The notes under the pieces were generated by a model. That model was given only the letters and a program-made list of their open reading frames with translations. It ran no database searches and was not told where the DNA came from. Of a stretch of DNA of 64,000 nt, positions 44,694 through 56,379 are shown in pieces. How positions within the stretch are numbered: position 1 is the first letter of the stretch; each line of letters begins with the position of its first letter. The stretch covers positions 371,795,809-371,859,808 of the forward strand of contig NC_081415.1 of assembly GCF_030272615.1 (NCBI RefSeq). Reading direction: 5' to 3'. The position numbers and the translations under genes were made by a program. Source of the stretch: Cryptomeria japonica (lineage: Eukaryota; Streptophyta; Pinopsida; Cupressales; Cupressaceae).

Positions 44694-45619
44694 TGTTGTC
44701 ATTATACACTCAGATGAGAATGGTAGATGTTGTCATTGATAGAAACAAAGTGGAAAAAAGGTTTAACAAGGTTATACAGGTTCAACTGGCAACAGACTTC
44801 ACCTAATGGCACCACCAGATACAATAAGGTTTATTCACACCGGCATCCAGTTTACACCAGCAACAGATCATACTGGCATCCAAAGCTGACTTGGCAATAA
44901 TATTATTGATGTAATGTAAATAATAATTGTATGGCTAACATGATGTATTGTAAAGACTCATATATGTATGAGATCTTGTAGGTCATTTGAAAGGAAGTAG
45001 GTAATGAAATGTGTGTATGTAAGCGGTATATATGATAAGATAGGGATATGATACTAGATAATTGTATATGCACTTTGATGTGTTTATCTTGAGAGCAAAT
45101 AAGAAGAAGAGCAGAGCAAAGACTATTCTGTGTAAGCAAAATCATTTACCAGCAAGGTTTTTGGCAGAGGTATCAGACAAAGCTTAAACCGATACTGAAT
45201 GCAGCATTGCAGATGCTATTTTGAAGCAGTACATTATTATTGGATTTAACCATCCAATTGTGTAGTCAGTGGGACTCTATTTTTGTTGTTGAGTAGTGAG
45301 CTCTAGGCAGTTGGCCTTCCTACATGTGCAGGCCCCTATTGTAGTAAGTAATATTTATTCATATTGGCCAGTGAGTAAATATTGTGGGTCACAAATCCCA
45401 CTAAGGTTTTTCCCTCACTGGGTTTCCTTGCTAAAATATCTATGTTATGGTGTGCATTGATGCTGATTCTTTTGTTTCCCTTTACTGCATTATTATTTGC
45501 TTACCGGTATATTAATTTCAGTTACATAATTGCAATTAAGTTTAAATCTTTCATCTACCAGTCTAACACTGATTCACCCCCCCCTCTTAGTGTCTTTGGG
45601 ATTAACCAAGTATCTAACA
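44694..45619 (+). repeat. 3' LTR of copy B (926 bp)
   Basis: Starts TGTTGTCATTATACACTCAG and ends CAAGTATCTAACA; same length as the 5' LTR. Confidence 0.88.
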
Positions 45620-45696
45620 AGTAATACATTTTGGGAGGAGGATGATGATGATCCTATATTTTCTCAATGATTCCTTAACATCACTATTGTATATAT

Positions 45697-45850
45697 TGTA
45701 ACATCCTAAATTGTACTCCCTTACAATTTTGTCCTCATTTAAGCCCTCACCTTGGCATTCATCCCCCGAGGCTTGTTTGGATCTTGATTCTACTCACACC
45801 ATGTAAATAACTCAAAATATTCATTATTCGCACCTTTCTCCCCAACTTCC
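45697..45850 (+). repeat. E6 5' LTR, left part (split by copy D)
   Basis: Starts TGTAACATCCTAAATTG and runs to the CTTCC that became the target duplication of copy D; it continues at 52523. The 77 bases between copy B and this start (45620-45696) hold only a GATGATGATG run and AT-rich sequence. Confidence 0.6.
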
Positions 45851-46640
45851 TGTTAGGATTCCCAAATATACTGAGAGGGGGGAGGGTGAATCAGTATCTA
45901 ATCGGTATATAAATTTACTTGACTTAAAACATGAAAAGCATATTAAAACTGTGTACCAATAAACCAGAAATAATGCAGTAACTAAGAATAATAACAAAAA
46001 CATGAGAAGTACACCATAACATAGTATTTTAACGAGGAAAACCAGTGTGGGAAAAACCTCAGTAGGATTTGTGACCCACAATATTCACTTACTGGCCAAT
46101 AAGGGAATATTACTCTTACAATAGGGGCCTGCACATGTAGGAAGACCAAGTGCCTAGAGCTCACTACTTAATTGCAAAAGAAGTCGCACTGACTTACAAA
46201 AATGGATTATACTAATCCAATGTCTTGTATTGCTTCAGATCAGCATTTGCTATGCCAGATTTAGTACTGGTTTAAGCTCTGCTACAACATAAACCCTTAA
46301 CCAATATTTCACATATTAGGTTTGCTTATTTCGCATCCTATTTCACACATTTCCTATTACAAAATGATCTCATACATATATGAGTCATATTACAACTCGC
46401 CATGTCGGCTTACAATGATTTTATAATTAATTACAAAATACATTTCAAACAAAATTGAAGTTGGCCAAGGTGTCGATATCCTTCCTTTCACTGCCGGTGT
46501 TTCCTGTATGCCGGTGTAGAGTTTGTCGGTGTCGGTGCTAGTATCTTTGTCATGCCGGTGTCCTATGATTGCAAGGTTGCCATCAATGACAAAACCTTTA
46601 GTCACCTACAATTTCTCATTGGAGTGTGCATTTTCCAAAA
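45851..46640 (-). repeat. 3' LTR of copy D (790 bp)
   Basis: The plus strand starts TGTTAGGATTCCC and ends GTGCATTTTCCAAAA, where the partner ends in CCAACA; the terminal CA has mutated to AA. Confidence 0.87.
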
Positions 46641-46834
46641 ATCTCCCCCTTTGGCATTGATGGCAACACTCATGAGAAAAAAAGTGTCCAAAGTGATATC
46701 CAAAATAGTCTGCCAAAATTGTCTTACCAAAACTGTGTGCCAAAAAAAATGTATGTTCCCCCTAAGTAGATGATGTCCTTTCTTCTGACCATTTTTATCA
46801 TCCCACTACTCCCCCTTTGACATCAATGACAAAG
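46641..46834 (-). promoter_or_regulatory. Multiple polypurine tracts of copy D
   Basis: Read on the minus strand: CATTGATGTCAAAGGGGGA (near 46810-46828), a weaker tract TTAGGGGGAAC (about 46750-46760) and CAATGCCAAAGGGGGAGAT directly ahead of the 3' LTR (46641-46660). Confidence 0.65.
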
Positions 46835-46838
46835 GTTG

Positions 46839-49800
46839 TTATTCAGTGTCAGTGGAGTCCAACCTGGATTCTTGTAACCGATGGGTTACAATCTGAAATA
46901 TATCTGTCAAGATCAAATTTATACCATTACTGAATGTTTTGCTGTCATTTATTGCCTCTTGAGTTCTTTGAGTAGTACCGGTGAGTATGTGCATTTGCTC
47001 TTTTGGTGTCTTCAGTACGGGAACCAGAGCCTCAAATATTTCTTTTCTCAAAGAAATAAGGTATTCAAGTCTTGGACTAAGTCCGCATTTCAAGTCCTTT
47101 GCATTATCCTTTATTCCCTATTTGTCATTTTCTAACTTCTTGATTTTCTCTTCTTTCTCTGCAATCTTCTTCTCTAACTCCAAAAATGAATCCGATGCAC
47201 CTATCAGAATGTCAGCAATATTGTTTATCTTATCTTGTACTTTTCTGATCTCCTTGTCAAGATCCTCTGTCAAAATATTTGTTTTACAGGTGTCCCCGTA
47301 CAGTTTCTTGGAGTCAAGAATTATTTCTCCAAGTTCTGGTAATAGAGTATCCATTTTCTCCTTTTTCTTATTTACAATATCCTCAAAGAATTTCTCTTTT
47401 TCCTTTATCATCCTTTCCTTAAATGTATCCTCATTTATTTGATCAATAGTCAGTAAGTTACTGGTGATGAATTTAGACAATGTGTCTAGTTGTCCTAAAG
47501 AATCCTTATTATCAACTGTGCACTTTGGTGCAATCAATTTAAGAATTGATATTGTATCATCAATAGCCTTATAGGATTGTGCATTACATTCCGTGATCTT
47601 CTTTATTGAATCTAACAGGACCTCAGTTACATTAGTAGGTTTGAATTTTGCCATAGCTCTACCAGATGTTTGTCCAACAGTATTTACAATATCCATGCTA
47701 CCAGTTGTGGTAATTACTTTACTTGATTCGACCTCTGGTAGGTCAATTTGTGTTTACATTTGCGCAAACAAAGGTTTTTGCTTTTCAGTTTGGGCCGGTG
47801 GCACTGTGTCTGTCTGAACCTATGCTTCAACCTGTACCTATTTTGGTTTCTCTATCTGTGTCTCAGAGGGTTTCTTTGAGCTTTTAACTGTCGGTTTCTT
47901 AGATGTAGTCTCAGTTTGTACCTCTGAACTCTCTTTTGCCGGTTTTTCAGATGGTTTTTCTATTGTATCTACCGGTTTCTCTGTGGTATCCTCTGTCGGT
48001 TGCTCTGTCTATGTAGCTTTTTCTATGTTCATCTCAACCTCTGTAGCTGGTGACTTAGTAGTTACATTTTTCACCTTGTCCTCAGTGGTTTCTATGTCAA
48101 CCACAACATTAACTTCCCGTGTGTCTACATTTACCATATACAAAATTTAAGAATTAGGATTTGTATCCTCTATCGGAGTCTCCATACTCTCTGTGGCCGG
48201 TTGTCTGTCAATAGTGCCTACCGGTGGAGTATCTGAAAGAGGTGGGGGCACATTGTCAGTTATTTTCAAGCTTGGTGGTCCACCTACCTTACCTTTCCCC
48301 TTATCTCTGTCCTTTTGATATACTTTGATCATTTTTGGCCTAATTAATTCTTCCTCTTTTTCATTTTCCACAAAGAATATATCCCATCCATCTACTATTT
48401 CCTCATATACTTCATTTACTCTGCCAACCATTAGTGCTACATGCTGGTGAGCAGTAGAAAATATTGTCCGGTTAGCCTCACTGATTAATTTGTCTATTTC
48501 ATCAGGTGAGTTAACTGGATGCACTGCCAGTAATTTTTCAATCTTAATCTTTTTATCCAATTCAACAATGGCTAATCTTCTAGCTTCTAATCTCATATAC
48601 AAGTCATTTGGAATTTCATCAACAATTTGCATCAAAAATTTCTTGTATATATCTAAGTGTAGAATTACACTATTCTCTATGCTTTCCTTATCATCAGTAG
48701 ATAGTGTATTGTATATTTTGTTTATGTTCTTCAGCTTACCATCCTCTGTAAATTCGCTAAGAAGTTTGTCTAGAGGAGCAATAGTCTATTTCACCTTCTT
48801 CTTCTTAAGAGTCATTTTCTTCGCCGGAGGCCTTACTGCCTGTTGCTTCTGTTTGGTTGTTTTTGGTGTAGGAGAGGGTACCAGTGGGGGTTTTCTTTTC
48901 ATTTCCACCCTTTGAAATACTACCGGTATATCACTCTTAGAAGAAGTTCCAACTGGTGAAAGATGAGTTTCCAGTTGAGGTGCTTCCAACTCACTTTCAC
49001 TTATACCAGTTTGTCTCAAAACATCTTCCTTGATTTCCTTTGCCTACCAGGTTCCTTTTCTTACAGTTGCTTCAACTTTCTTAACCATTTTCCTAGATTG
49101 AATAGTACTTTCTATTGTTTCAACACTACCAAACACTTTCTCTTCCAGTTCCTTTGGAGCTTCAAGGAGGGCTTTTGCATAAGTTTCTATGATGTTGTCA
49201 TCTGTTTCATAACCCATTTCAGTTACCCAAATAGTTCTAGGGATAACTGCCTCCATCCAGATTTCATCTTTCTTGATCACAAAATAGATTTGTTTCTGAT
49301 ACTTATTGACAATAGCTTGTGACAATCTTACTCTAGTTTTCATTTGAGCCTTAAATGCTTGAAAATACTCATTTAGGTTTTTCTCCTTGTTCTCTCCCAT
49401 ATTGCTCAGTAAATCTAACAGTTGTTTTCCTACCGGGATGTCAAAGCCAAACTCTCTAGTACCAATACCAGGTACTTGTTTGGTTATGTACACCATCAAA
49501 CAAACAAGTAAGTTTCTGAATTTGAATGTTCCTTTCTTATCTCCTTTAATCTTTCCCAAATTGTCTATCAGCTCATCTTTAAGCCATTCACATATATCTA
49601 TTCTTGCATTATCATTGACCATATCATAGGCACTTTTGATACATAGGCTAGAAACTAAATTTAACCTATTTGCATGTGTAGCCTTATAACCTAAGATCAT
49701 ATTGATAAATTTGACATTAATGTCTTTTACATCGTTTACCCTTAGAGACCTTTTATCAAATGTTGCACCAGTTAGGTTTGTCACTGTGTCATTTGAGACC

Positions 49801-50262
49801 TTCTTTGTTTTGTCAAGTCTGTTACCAGTGGAAGGTAACCCTGTTACAGCTTTTACGACTTCTTTTGTGATTTTATGAATTGAGTCCAACTAGAAAAATT
49901 CACCATGTACTCTGCTTAACACAATCCTTATGATATCCTTGGGAAAATTCGGGATACTAAGAATTTCAGTAAAACCTAGGGTTTCCACTATTTTGTGTTC
50001 CGGCTTGACATTTCCAGATTCATCACAAATCATAGACATACATATTCTTAATCTCATCATCACCTAGTTCCTCAATATGACAATGTATATACATCCTAGG
50101 GTCTTCAGCATATACTACTCCCTTAGGAATTTGAGAAAATGCACCTATGCTATCATCTTTCTTTGCAATTTCAGGAACCAGTTTGAAAATGGGTCTAGGG
50201 CACTTAATAACCTCAACAACAGTAGGTTTTGCAATAAATTTAGGAGTAGATGAAGATGCCAT
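46839..50262 (-). pseudogene. Copy D ORF2, unknown protein of about 1,140 codons
   Basis: ATG at 50260-50262 (MASSSTPKFIAKPT). Open pieces: 50023-50262, 49044-49889 (281 residues, including VVKAVTGLPSTGNR and CEWLKDELIDNLG), 48786-49019 (Lys/Pro-rich), 48147-48635 (LDKKIKIEKLLAVHPVNSP), 47118-47696 and 46839-47093 (coiled-coil region ending near the polypurine tract). The order matches copies B and C. A Thr/Val/Glu-rich linker around 47750-48150 contains short repeated phrases. No known domain. The C-terminal heptads (SFLELEKKIAEKEEKIKKLE) suggest a fibrous or oligomeric part. Confidence 0.66.
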
Positions 50263-50585
50263 AGCTATAAATACCTCAATCTGCCTTAAGGATGAATGAT
50301 TTGATGGATTTCTTTACTTCTTCGCTTGGAATACCTTTGCTCAGGAATTTTCACGCTCTCAAAGATTTGAATGCTTGGTGAATGAAAAAGGAGCCAAAAT
50401 ACTTGCTTTATAATGTTATTTTTGCCAATTACCACATTTAATGCTTGTTGGTTAAGTCACAACTTAAGTCATCTTCCGTTATAGAAGCAATTTCAACTTC
50501 TCACCATTAATCGAGGGAATAATAATAAGTTTTTCATTTTGTTGCTAAACCCCCAAGAGATTTTTCTTTAGTTAGATGAAGAGTC

Positions 50586-51680
50586 TCATGCTGATGGAGT
50601 GTTACTCTGTTCTACTGGTGGAGGAGTATTCCCATCAATATTCAGATTTGACTTTCTAATCCATTGTTTTGAGAATTCTTGCTTTACCTCTTCAACCTTT
50701 TCTTTACCTTTCAAACTAGGACCTTTGTTATTTGCCGATGATGCCTTACTTCTACAAAATTTTGCAATATGTCCAATTTTGTTATAGGCATAACAAGTCA
50801 CATTGTTCTTCTGAATAGCTTTCCCATATCCTATGCCGGTATGTGTTCTGCATTGATTAGATAAGTGTCCAAATCTTCCACAAATATAACATCTTACATT
50901 CATTCTACAATTCTCTAAATTATGACCAAGTTTGTTGCATTTAGAGAATTGACCGGTGGGTGTATTAGTATTCTGATAATTTCTAGATCTACACTAATTT
51001 GCTCTATGACCATACTTGTTACAGTTAAAGCATTTTCCATTAAATTTGTAAGTAGTAGGTTGTCTTACCGGTTTGCTATGATCATGATTGTTTGCAGTAC
51101 CAGAGCTTTCACCAACTTCACAGCCAAGGCTATTTGTATCACCATTAGGTTTCTGATTCTTCAGCATGTCACCAAGTTCTTCTAAACTTTTCTTGAATTT
51201 ATCCTTGTGTTGATTTGCAGCAGTTAGTTCACTCTCCAAAATTCCTTTCTGTCTTATGAGTTCAGTTCTATCATTTTGTGTGTGCATAAGATCTGTCTTC
51301 AACATATCATTTTCATGACTTAGTCTTGTGTTTTCATTTCTAGCATCATTTAGTCTTCTAACCAAGTCTTCTTCATTCTTCTTTCTGTCTTCAATTTCTT
51401 TACAAAATCTCATAGTCATATCTTGCATCTCATTCTTTGCTGTACTGATTTCTTGTCTTAGCTTGTTTATCAAATCATTAAGAGTTTCCTTTTCATTTTC
51501 CTCATTTTGCATTTTTTCACACATTTCTCTTCTCTTGTTCCTTGCAATAGTAAAATTCTCTTGAAGTGCTTGAATAATATCCTGAGCAGCCTTCAGATCA
51601 TCCTCAAGTTTGATATTCTTCACTTTTTCTGCATCATAGTCTGTAAGAGTTGTTTCCAATTGCTTTCTCAAGTTTTCCAT
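50586..51680 (-). pseudogene. Copy D Gag-like protein: coiled coil plus four zinc knuckles
   Basis: ATG at 51678-51680 (MENLRKQLETTL), about 70 bases after the LTR. A coiled-coil region of about 200 residues (LKAAQDIIQALQEN, NDLINKLRQEISTAKNEM, KGILESELTAANQHKDKF) is followed by knuckles CFNCNKYGHRAN-stop-C, FSKCNKLGHNLENC (first Cys lost), CYICGRFGHLSNQC and CYAYNKIGHIAKFC (second Cys is Tyr). The only stop in 364 codons is a TAG at 50991-50993 within the first knuckle, where copy B has Gln. This is the best-preserved Gag of the family. Confidence 0.78.
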
Positions 51681-51738
51681 CTCTACCAGTGACAAGATCT
51701 TCTTCAAGCTATTAGGCTTCTGAAAATAGAGGACTAGG

Positions 51739-51750
51739 CTCTGATACCAA
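51739..51750 (-). other. Primer-binding site of copy D
   Basis: The minus strand reads TGGTATCAGAGC, a 12-base match to the complement of plant initiator Met tRNA, two bases from the LTR end. Confidence 0.88.
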
Positions 51751-51751
51751 T

Positions 51752-52522
51752 TGTTAGGATTCTTAAAGATGCTGAGAGGGGGGGGGTGAATCAATATCTA
51801 ACTAGTATATAAATTTACTTGACTTAAAACATGAAAAGCATATTAAAATTGTGTACCGGTAAACCAAAAATAATGTAGTAACTAAGAATAATAACAAAAA
51901 CATGAGAATCACACCATAACATAGTATTTTAACGAGGAAACTTGGTGTGGGAAAAACCTCGGTGGGATTTGTGACCCACAATATTCGCTTACTGGCCAAT
52001 AAGGGAATATTACTCTTACAATAGGGGCTTGCACATGTAGGAAGACCAAGTGCCTAGAGCTCATTGCTCAATTGCAAAAGAAGTCACACTGAATCACAAA
52101 AATGGATTATACTAATCCAATGTCTTGTACTGCTTCAGATTAGCATCCGCTATGCCAGATTCAGTATCGGTTTAAGCTCTACTAAAACATAAACCCTTAA
52201 CCAATATTTCGCATATTAGGTCTGCTTATTTCACATCCTATTACAAAATGATCTCATACATATAGGAGTCATATTACAACTCGCCATGTCGGCTTAAAAT
52301 GATTTTATAATTAATTACAAAATAGATTTCAAACAAAATTGAAGTCAGCCAAGGTGCCGGTATCCTTCCTTTCATTGTCGGTGTTCTGTATGCCGGTGTA
52401 GAGTCTGTCAGTGCCGGTGCCAGTATCTTTGTCATGCTGGTGTCCTATGATTGCAAGGTTGCCATCAATGAAAAAACCTTCAATCACCTACTATTTCTCA
52501 TTGGAGTGTGCATTTTCCAACA
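51752..52522 (-). repeat. 5' LTR of copy D (771 bp)
   Basis: The plus strand starts TGTTAGGATTCTTAAAG and ends GTGCATTTTCCAACA; TG…CA ends, next to CTTCC. Confidence 0.9.
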
Positions 52523-53365
52523 CTTCCTGTGTCCCTAATTGGTCAGGACCAGGGCATTAACACTCTGGACTAGAGTATGCTTTGGTCCTCCCAATTAGGA
52601 CCAATTTTGGGGCCTCACAATGATCATTCAATTTGAGTGGGAATTATGATTTTGTGTCGGCTCATGTCAGAAAATTAAGTTGTTTTTTGATAAGCATGTT
52701 TAAAAGGAGGTCTACCCCTCTCATTTTGAGATACATCTAATTAATCGATCAAGTAATCAAGGATTCAAATTCAAGTGAGCAAGCAATCAGTCTTCTTTCA
52801 AGCTTTGGAGCAAAAGTAGGGTCAAGATTCAAGCATTGGAGTTGACATTCATGTTCTATGTTTATGAAGACTTCATGAAACCCTAATTCCTTGTGGAGAC
52901 AAACAAAAATCCATAAAAAGGAACATGTACGAAGTTGTGATTTTCAGGATCGACTTTATTCACAGAGATGAACAGGTTCCCCTTTGGATGACAAAAAGTT
53001 TAGAGGACTACAATGACGAACATTCTGGTCTAAAAAAATCAGAACGACCTTCTAGGAACAAATACGAGCACTCACATATTACTTAGATCTAGGTTTGTGG
53101 TTCGATCCGACGACTGTAGCTCACTGTTTATGAATTTTTACTTCAATATCAACACATTTACCCTAATTTTAGCATTTTCACAATTCAACTTAAAAGAGGG
53201 CATCAAATCCTAATGCAGTGAATCTAGTAGATTTCTCAGCCCCATCCTTGCTCATTTGAGGCTAGATCTAGTGGGTTCATCCCTCTTTAATGTGGTGGTA
53301 CCTAAGCAAATATTAGTGGTTTTACTACATCATTAGGTGAAACCCTAATATTTTTCACCATTACA
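52523..53365 (+). repeat. E6 5' LTR, right part
   Basis: Continues the LTR interrupted by copy D and ends TTTTTCACCATTACA, then TTTTGG, like the E1 LTR/primer junction. Without copy D the LTR is about 990 bp, TGTAAC…TTACA. A TATA-like TTTAAAAGG is near 52698-52706. No partner LTR is visible. Confidence 0.55.
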
Positions 53366-54651
53366 TTTTGGTTAACCCAACATATTACACTTTAATTTTT
53401 TAATTTATGTTCTTAGATCTGAGTGTTTATACATTCCAAATTCAAATTTACATTTACAATTTTAATTTTTCACACGAATTTAAAAAATTTAGAGGTTAAA
53501 TTCACAAAAACCCTAATTTTAAATTCCAAAATTGAACTTTTGGGTTGCCTAATTTGGATTAATTATTTTAGATCTGATTACTTATGCAATTTAAAATTCA
53601 AAATTTCCCTCCTAGATCTAATTTTTAATTTAATTACATAAATTTAGTGGTTTAATTTACAAAAACCCTAATTTATAATTCTAAAATTTACTTATGGCTT
53701 GCATAATTTTCAAATCAATTTTCAGATCTAATTTTCATGATATGCTATGCTATGATTTAGATCACAAATCAAATTTCTTAACTAATTGGTTAATCAACAT
53801 TTTTATTAATTTTTTCATTGTTTAATCATAGATTTCAAACTTCAAATTCAAATTTCCCTCCTTTGTACATGAGTTTTACTACCATTAGTCGTGCCTACAA
53901 TATTCCCGTGAGAATAAGTTGTAAAATTAAGTCTTCCCAAGGTTTAATTACTAAGGATATGGAGTCCAATTTGGATAACTTATTTCATGAGAATGGTGGT
54001 GGTTCCTCTAATCCAACAATTGATGTCATTTATCCCCATTCTTTCCAATTCTCATGATGTGGACCTAGGGTTTTCGTTGATCAATTAGAGAAGATTGACA
54101 ACGAATTTGAAAATCTTCATTAATGGATAAGTCAACAATACCCAAAAAGTGAGGCAATACCATTAATTGAAGGATTAAAGAGAATGGTTTAAAGTGATAA
54201 AATTGGTGTTGATTTGTTGTGTGACCTTTCTCATACTGTTGACACTAATATCATGCCTATGAAAATTTGTGTTGAAGTCCTTGGTTACACTCAAGCTCCT
54301 AGTCAAGTTAATCATTCTATTCTTAAGCCTACATCCTTTCCTAGTGTGCCTACTTTCACATCTTCTATCATGACTACTTCCACACAAAATGTTAATCCTA
54401 CACATGCTAGTCAAGGGAGAAAATTTGTTAATCAAAATTATTTCATACCTCCTGTGTGCGAGAAAAGTGGGGGACAGAAATGTAAAATTTAGTTTCCAAA
54501 AGATCCACACACCAATGGGACTTTTTGTGCAAGTTATGGAGCTATATTGAATAGCACAACTTCCCAAGGGGTGTTCTATTGTTCTCTATCTCACATGATT
54601 CCTCAAGCTAGTGCCTTTGCTCTTAGATCACTGAGCAAAGTGACTTAGGAA
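53366..54651 (+). mobile_element. E6: internal start of a plus-strand LTR element, truncated by E3
   Basis: A 450 base AT-rich leader with repeated AATTTTAAATT/GATCTAATTTT words, then a decayed reading frame (53818-54640), then an abrupt join to the E3 3' LTR at about 54652. The rest of E6 should lie beyond E3, outside the window, if E3 is inserted into it. Confidence 0.45.
53818..54640 (+). pseudogene. Decayed ORF at the start of E6, family not recognised
   Basis: Open pieces 53818-54057 and 54214-54492 with coding-like text between and after (PRVFVDQLEKIDNEFENLH, LLCDLSHTVDTNIM, GTFCASYGAI…). Stops near 54055, 54124, 54192 and 54490 are consistent with single substitutions. The place after an LTR and leader suggests a gag N-terminus, but I cannot identify a Gag core or zinc knuckle. 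Function not assigned. Confidence 0.4.
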
Positions 54652-54946
54652 TGACAACTCCAAGAATGAGTGATGTTTGATTAATTTAGCATGAATGCAT
54701 TCCTAGATATGTATGATACTGAATCTATGATGATTTAAACTAGCATGAATATGATGTTATGATGAAGATTAGTAATCCTATCCTAACAATATATACTAGT
54801 TTAACATGGATATGCTATGATATTTAAAATTACTTCTAAAATGCTATTAAGATGATTTTTATCAAAGAGAGGCTAAATGATTAATAAAATGACTATAGAT
54901 TAGATGCATGAAACTTTGATCTCTCAAAATGAGAGAATGAGATCTC

Positions 54947-54954
54947 TATTTATA
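54947..54954 (-). promoter_or_regulatory. TATA box of the E3 LTR
   Basis: The minus strand reads CCTATAAATAGAGATC, a good plant core promoter, about 925 bases from the U3 start. Confidence 0.75.
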
Positions 54955-55544
54955 GGAAAAATAGGGCAATGGATGGTCAAGATTGGATAATCTTAACAAG
55001 GGCCAGGGTTGAAAGTTCTCAATCTATGTTCACAATTCTCACCAATGAAATGGTGACAATTGCCAACAAGAGAATTCTTGAGAGGAGATGAAAGAAGCAT
55101 TAAATGCTTGAGAAGACATGAAGGTTACCTTAGGAGGTAAGGGTTAAGGTTAGGTTAGAGTTATCCATTGGATAAAGCTTTTACCCAAGAGGTTAACTCT
55201 TGTGCAAGGGTTAAAGGGATAACCAAGGTTAAAGCCATGAATGCTCGATGAGACCCTTGGGTTAGATGTGGGTTGAGTTAGAGAGAAACTCTCTAATCAT
55301 GCAAGAATGTTGAGTTAACCATTAATGGTTATGAAGACTTTGAAGGTTAACTTGTTGAGGACATAAAGCCTTTAATGGTTATTTAATACTTTGAGGGTTT
55401 GAGAAGTGACTTCCGTTTGCTTAGAGATGTGACAATATTTAGGAGATGGATTAGGCTAAATTGGAAGTGATTAGAAAAATCTAGAAGGGGGTTAAGGAGG
55501 CAAGTGGGAGATGTAGGATTTTGCAAGTGGATGGAGGGGAATTT

Positions 55545-55830
55545 TAATTAAAATAAATTACTTTATTTCAACAAAAATAGATGCAACTTGCATAAATACA
55601 AGCGACGGATTTAAATAAATAAATTAGATTTATTTACTTGCAAGGATCAATTTAATTAAATGTAAATTTAATGAAAAGGGGAGAAAGGGGAATTTAATTA
55701 GATAAAGTGATTTATTTAATTAAAGGCTAGAAAAGGCTAAGGTGAACTTAATTAATTAAATTGAGTAATTCATTTAATTAAATAGATGAATATAAAGAAT
55801 TTAATTAAATAGAGGAATGAGGTTAAAATG
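55545..55830. repeat. AT-rich inverted repeats in the E3 U3
   Basis: Several imperfect palindromes of the TTTAATTAAA/AAATAAATT type, separated by purine-rich spacers, e.g. around 55614-55640, 55690-55725 and 55746-55785. Same arrangement as in the E1 LTR, more degenerate. Confidence 0.6.
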
Positions 55831-55877
55831 AATATTAAATATTCACTTAGGAAAGTGGTCATTTTTATACGTCTACA

Positions 55878-55891
55878 TTTTGCCCCTCTTT
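55878..55891 (-). promoter_or_regulatory. Polypurine tract of E3
   Basis: The minus strand reads AAAGAGGGGCAAAA directly ahead of the 3' LTR start: plus-strand primer for cDNA synthesis. Confidence 0.8.
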
Positions 55892-56221
55892 GAAGTGACG
55901 TGTGTGCACATGCTGATTCAAAGAAAATTTGTCAGAGATGCTATCAAAATTTGTTCGATATGATGTCATGTGTCAAGATGTTGATATGATGCCCCATATT
56001 TAATGAATGATATTGATGATGCCCCCTCGGGAGATGAATAAAGGATTTTGAAAATTTTGTTGATTTGATGAGCGTTTTTGAATTAATTGCATTTTGAATA
56101 TTTTGACTGTGTTGAATGCATTTGAAATTGATTCATCTCCCGAAAATGATGTTGATAAGGTTAAAATTGAAAAAAATGAGGAAAACACATGCCCCACTTA
56201 CTAACCTTGTTGACTTTTACC

Positions 56222-56232
56222 CTATAAAAAGG
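56222..56232 (+). promoter_or_regulatory. Putative TATA box of the antisense PMD gene
   Basis: CTATAAAAAGG on the plus strand, about 70 bases ahead of the ATG at 56299 and outside the LTR. Position and sequence fit a plant core promoter, so the gene need not depend on the LTR. Confidence 0.55.
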
Positions 56233-56379
56233 TAAAAAGTGATTTTATTCTTATCATTTGCACATTTGTCTCCTTGTGATTGTGACACTTGAGCTTTGAT
56301 GAAAATGTCGGTTCCCTATGCTTCACACCGATTTAAGAGCGTTCGTCAATACTGGAGGCCCGTCGTGTATGGCCCACCT

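Larger units (their letters stand above)
38858..45619 (+). mobile_element. Copy B: complete pol-less LTR element (6.76 kb)
   Basis: Plus strand: 926 bp LTRs (38858-39783, 44694-45619), Met-type primer site (TGGTATTAGAGC), Gag with zinc knuckles, ORF2, polypurine tracts. No protease, RT, RNase H or integrase is found in any frame between the LTRs. Flanks are GGTAA (38853-38857) and AGTAA (45620-45624), a 5 bp target duplication with one difference. In a ~146 base stretch of the LTRs I counted about nine differences, mostly transitions, so the insertion is moderately old. Confidence 0.83.
45851..52522 (-). mobile_element. Copy D: complete pol-less LTR element (6.67 kb), target duplication CTTCC
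   Basis: Minus strand: 5' LTR 51752-52522, primer site TGGTATCAGAGC, Gag, ORF2, polypurine tracts, 3' LTR 45851-46640. Flanked by CTTCC at 45846-45850 and 52523-52527. All 5.1 kb between the LTRs is accounted for by Gag, ORF2 and short spacers; no protease, RT, RNase H or integrase is present. It must rely on enzymes from another element. In the stretch compared, roughly a tenth of LTR positions differ, so it is not recent. Confidence 0.88.
54652..55877 (-). repeat. 3' LTR of E3 (about 1.23 kb)
   Basis: The outer U3 end is firm: after the polypurine tract the minus strand starts TGTAGACGTATAAAAATG (55877). The other end is less sure; TGACAACTCC at 54652 is the best TG candidate near the break with E6. 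A TATA box lies at 54947-54954, and AT-rich inverted repeats fill 55545-55830, as in the E1 LTR. Confidence 0.62.

Noticed and set aside
38853-45624. Perfect target duplication for copy B
   Set aside because: Flanks are GGTAA and AGTAA, four of five bases; reported as imperfect.
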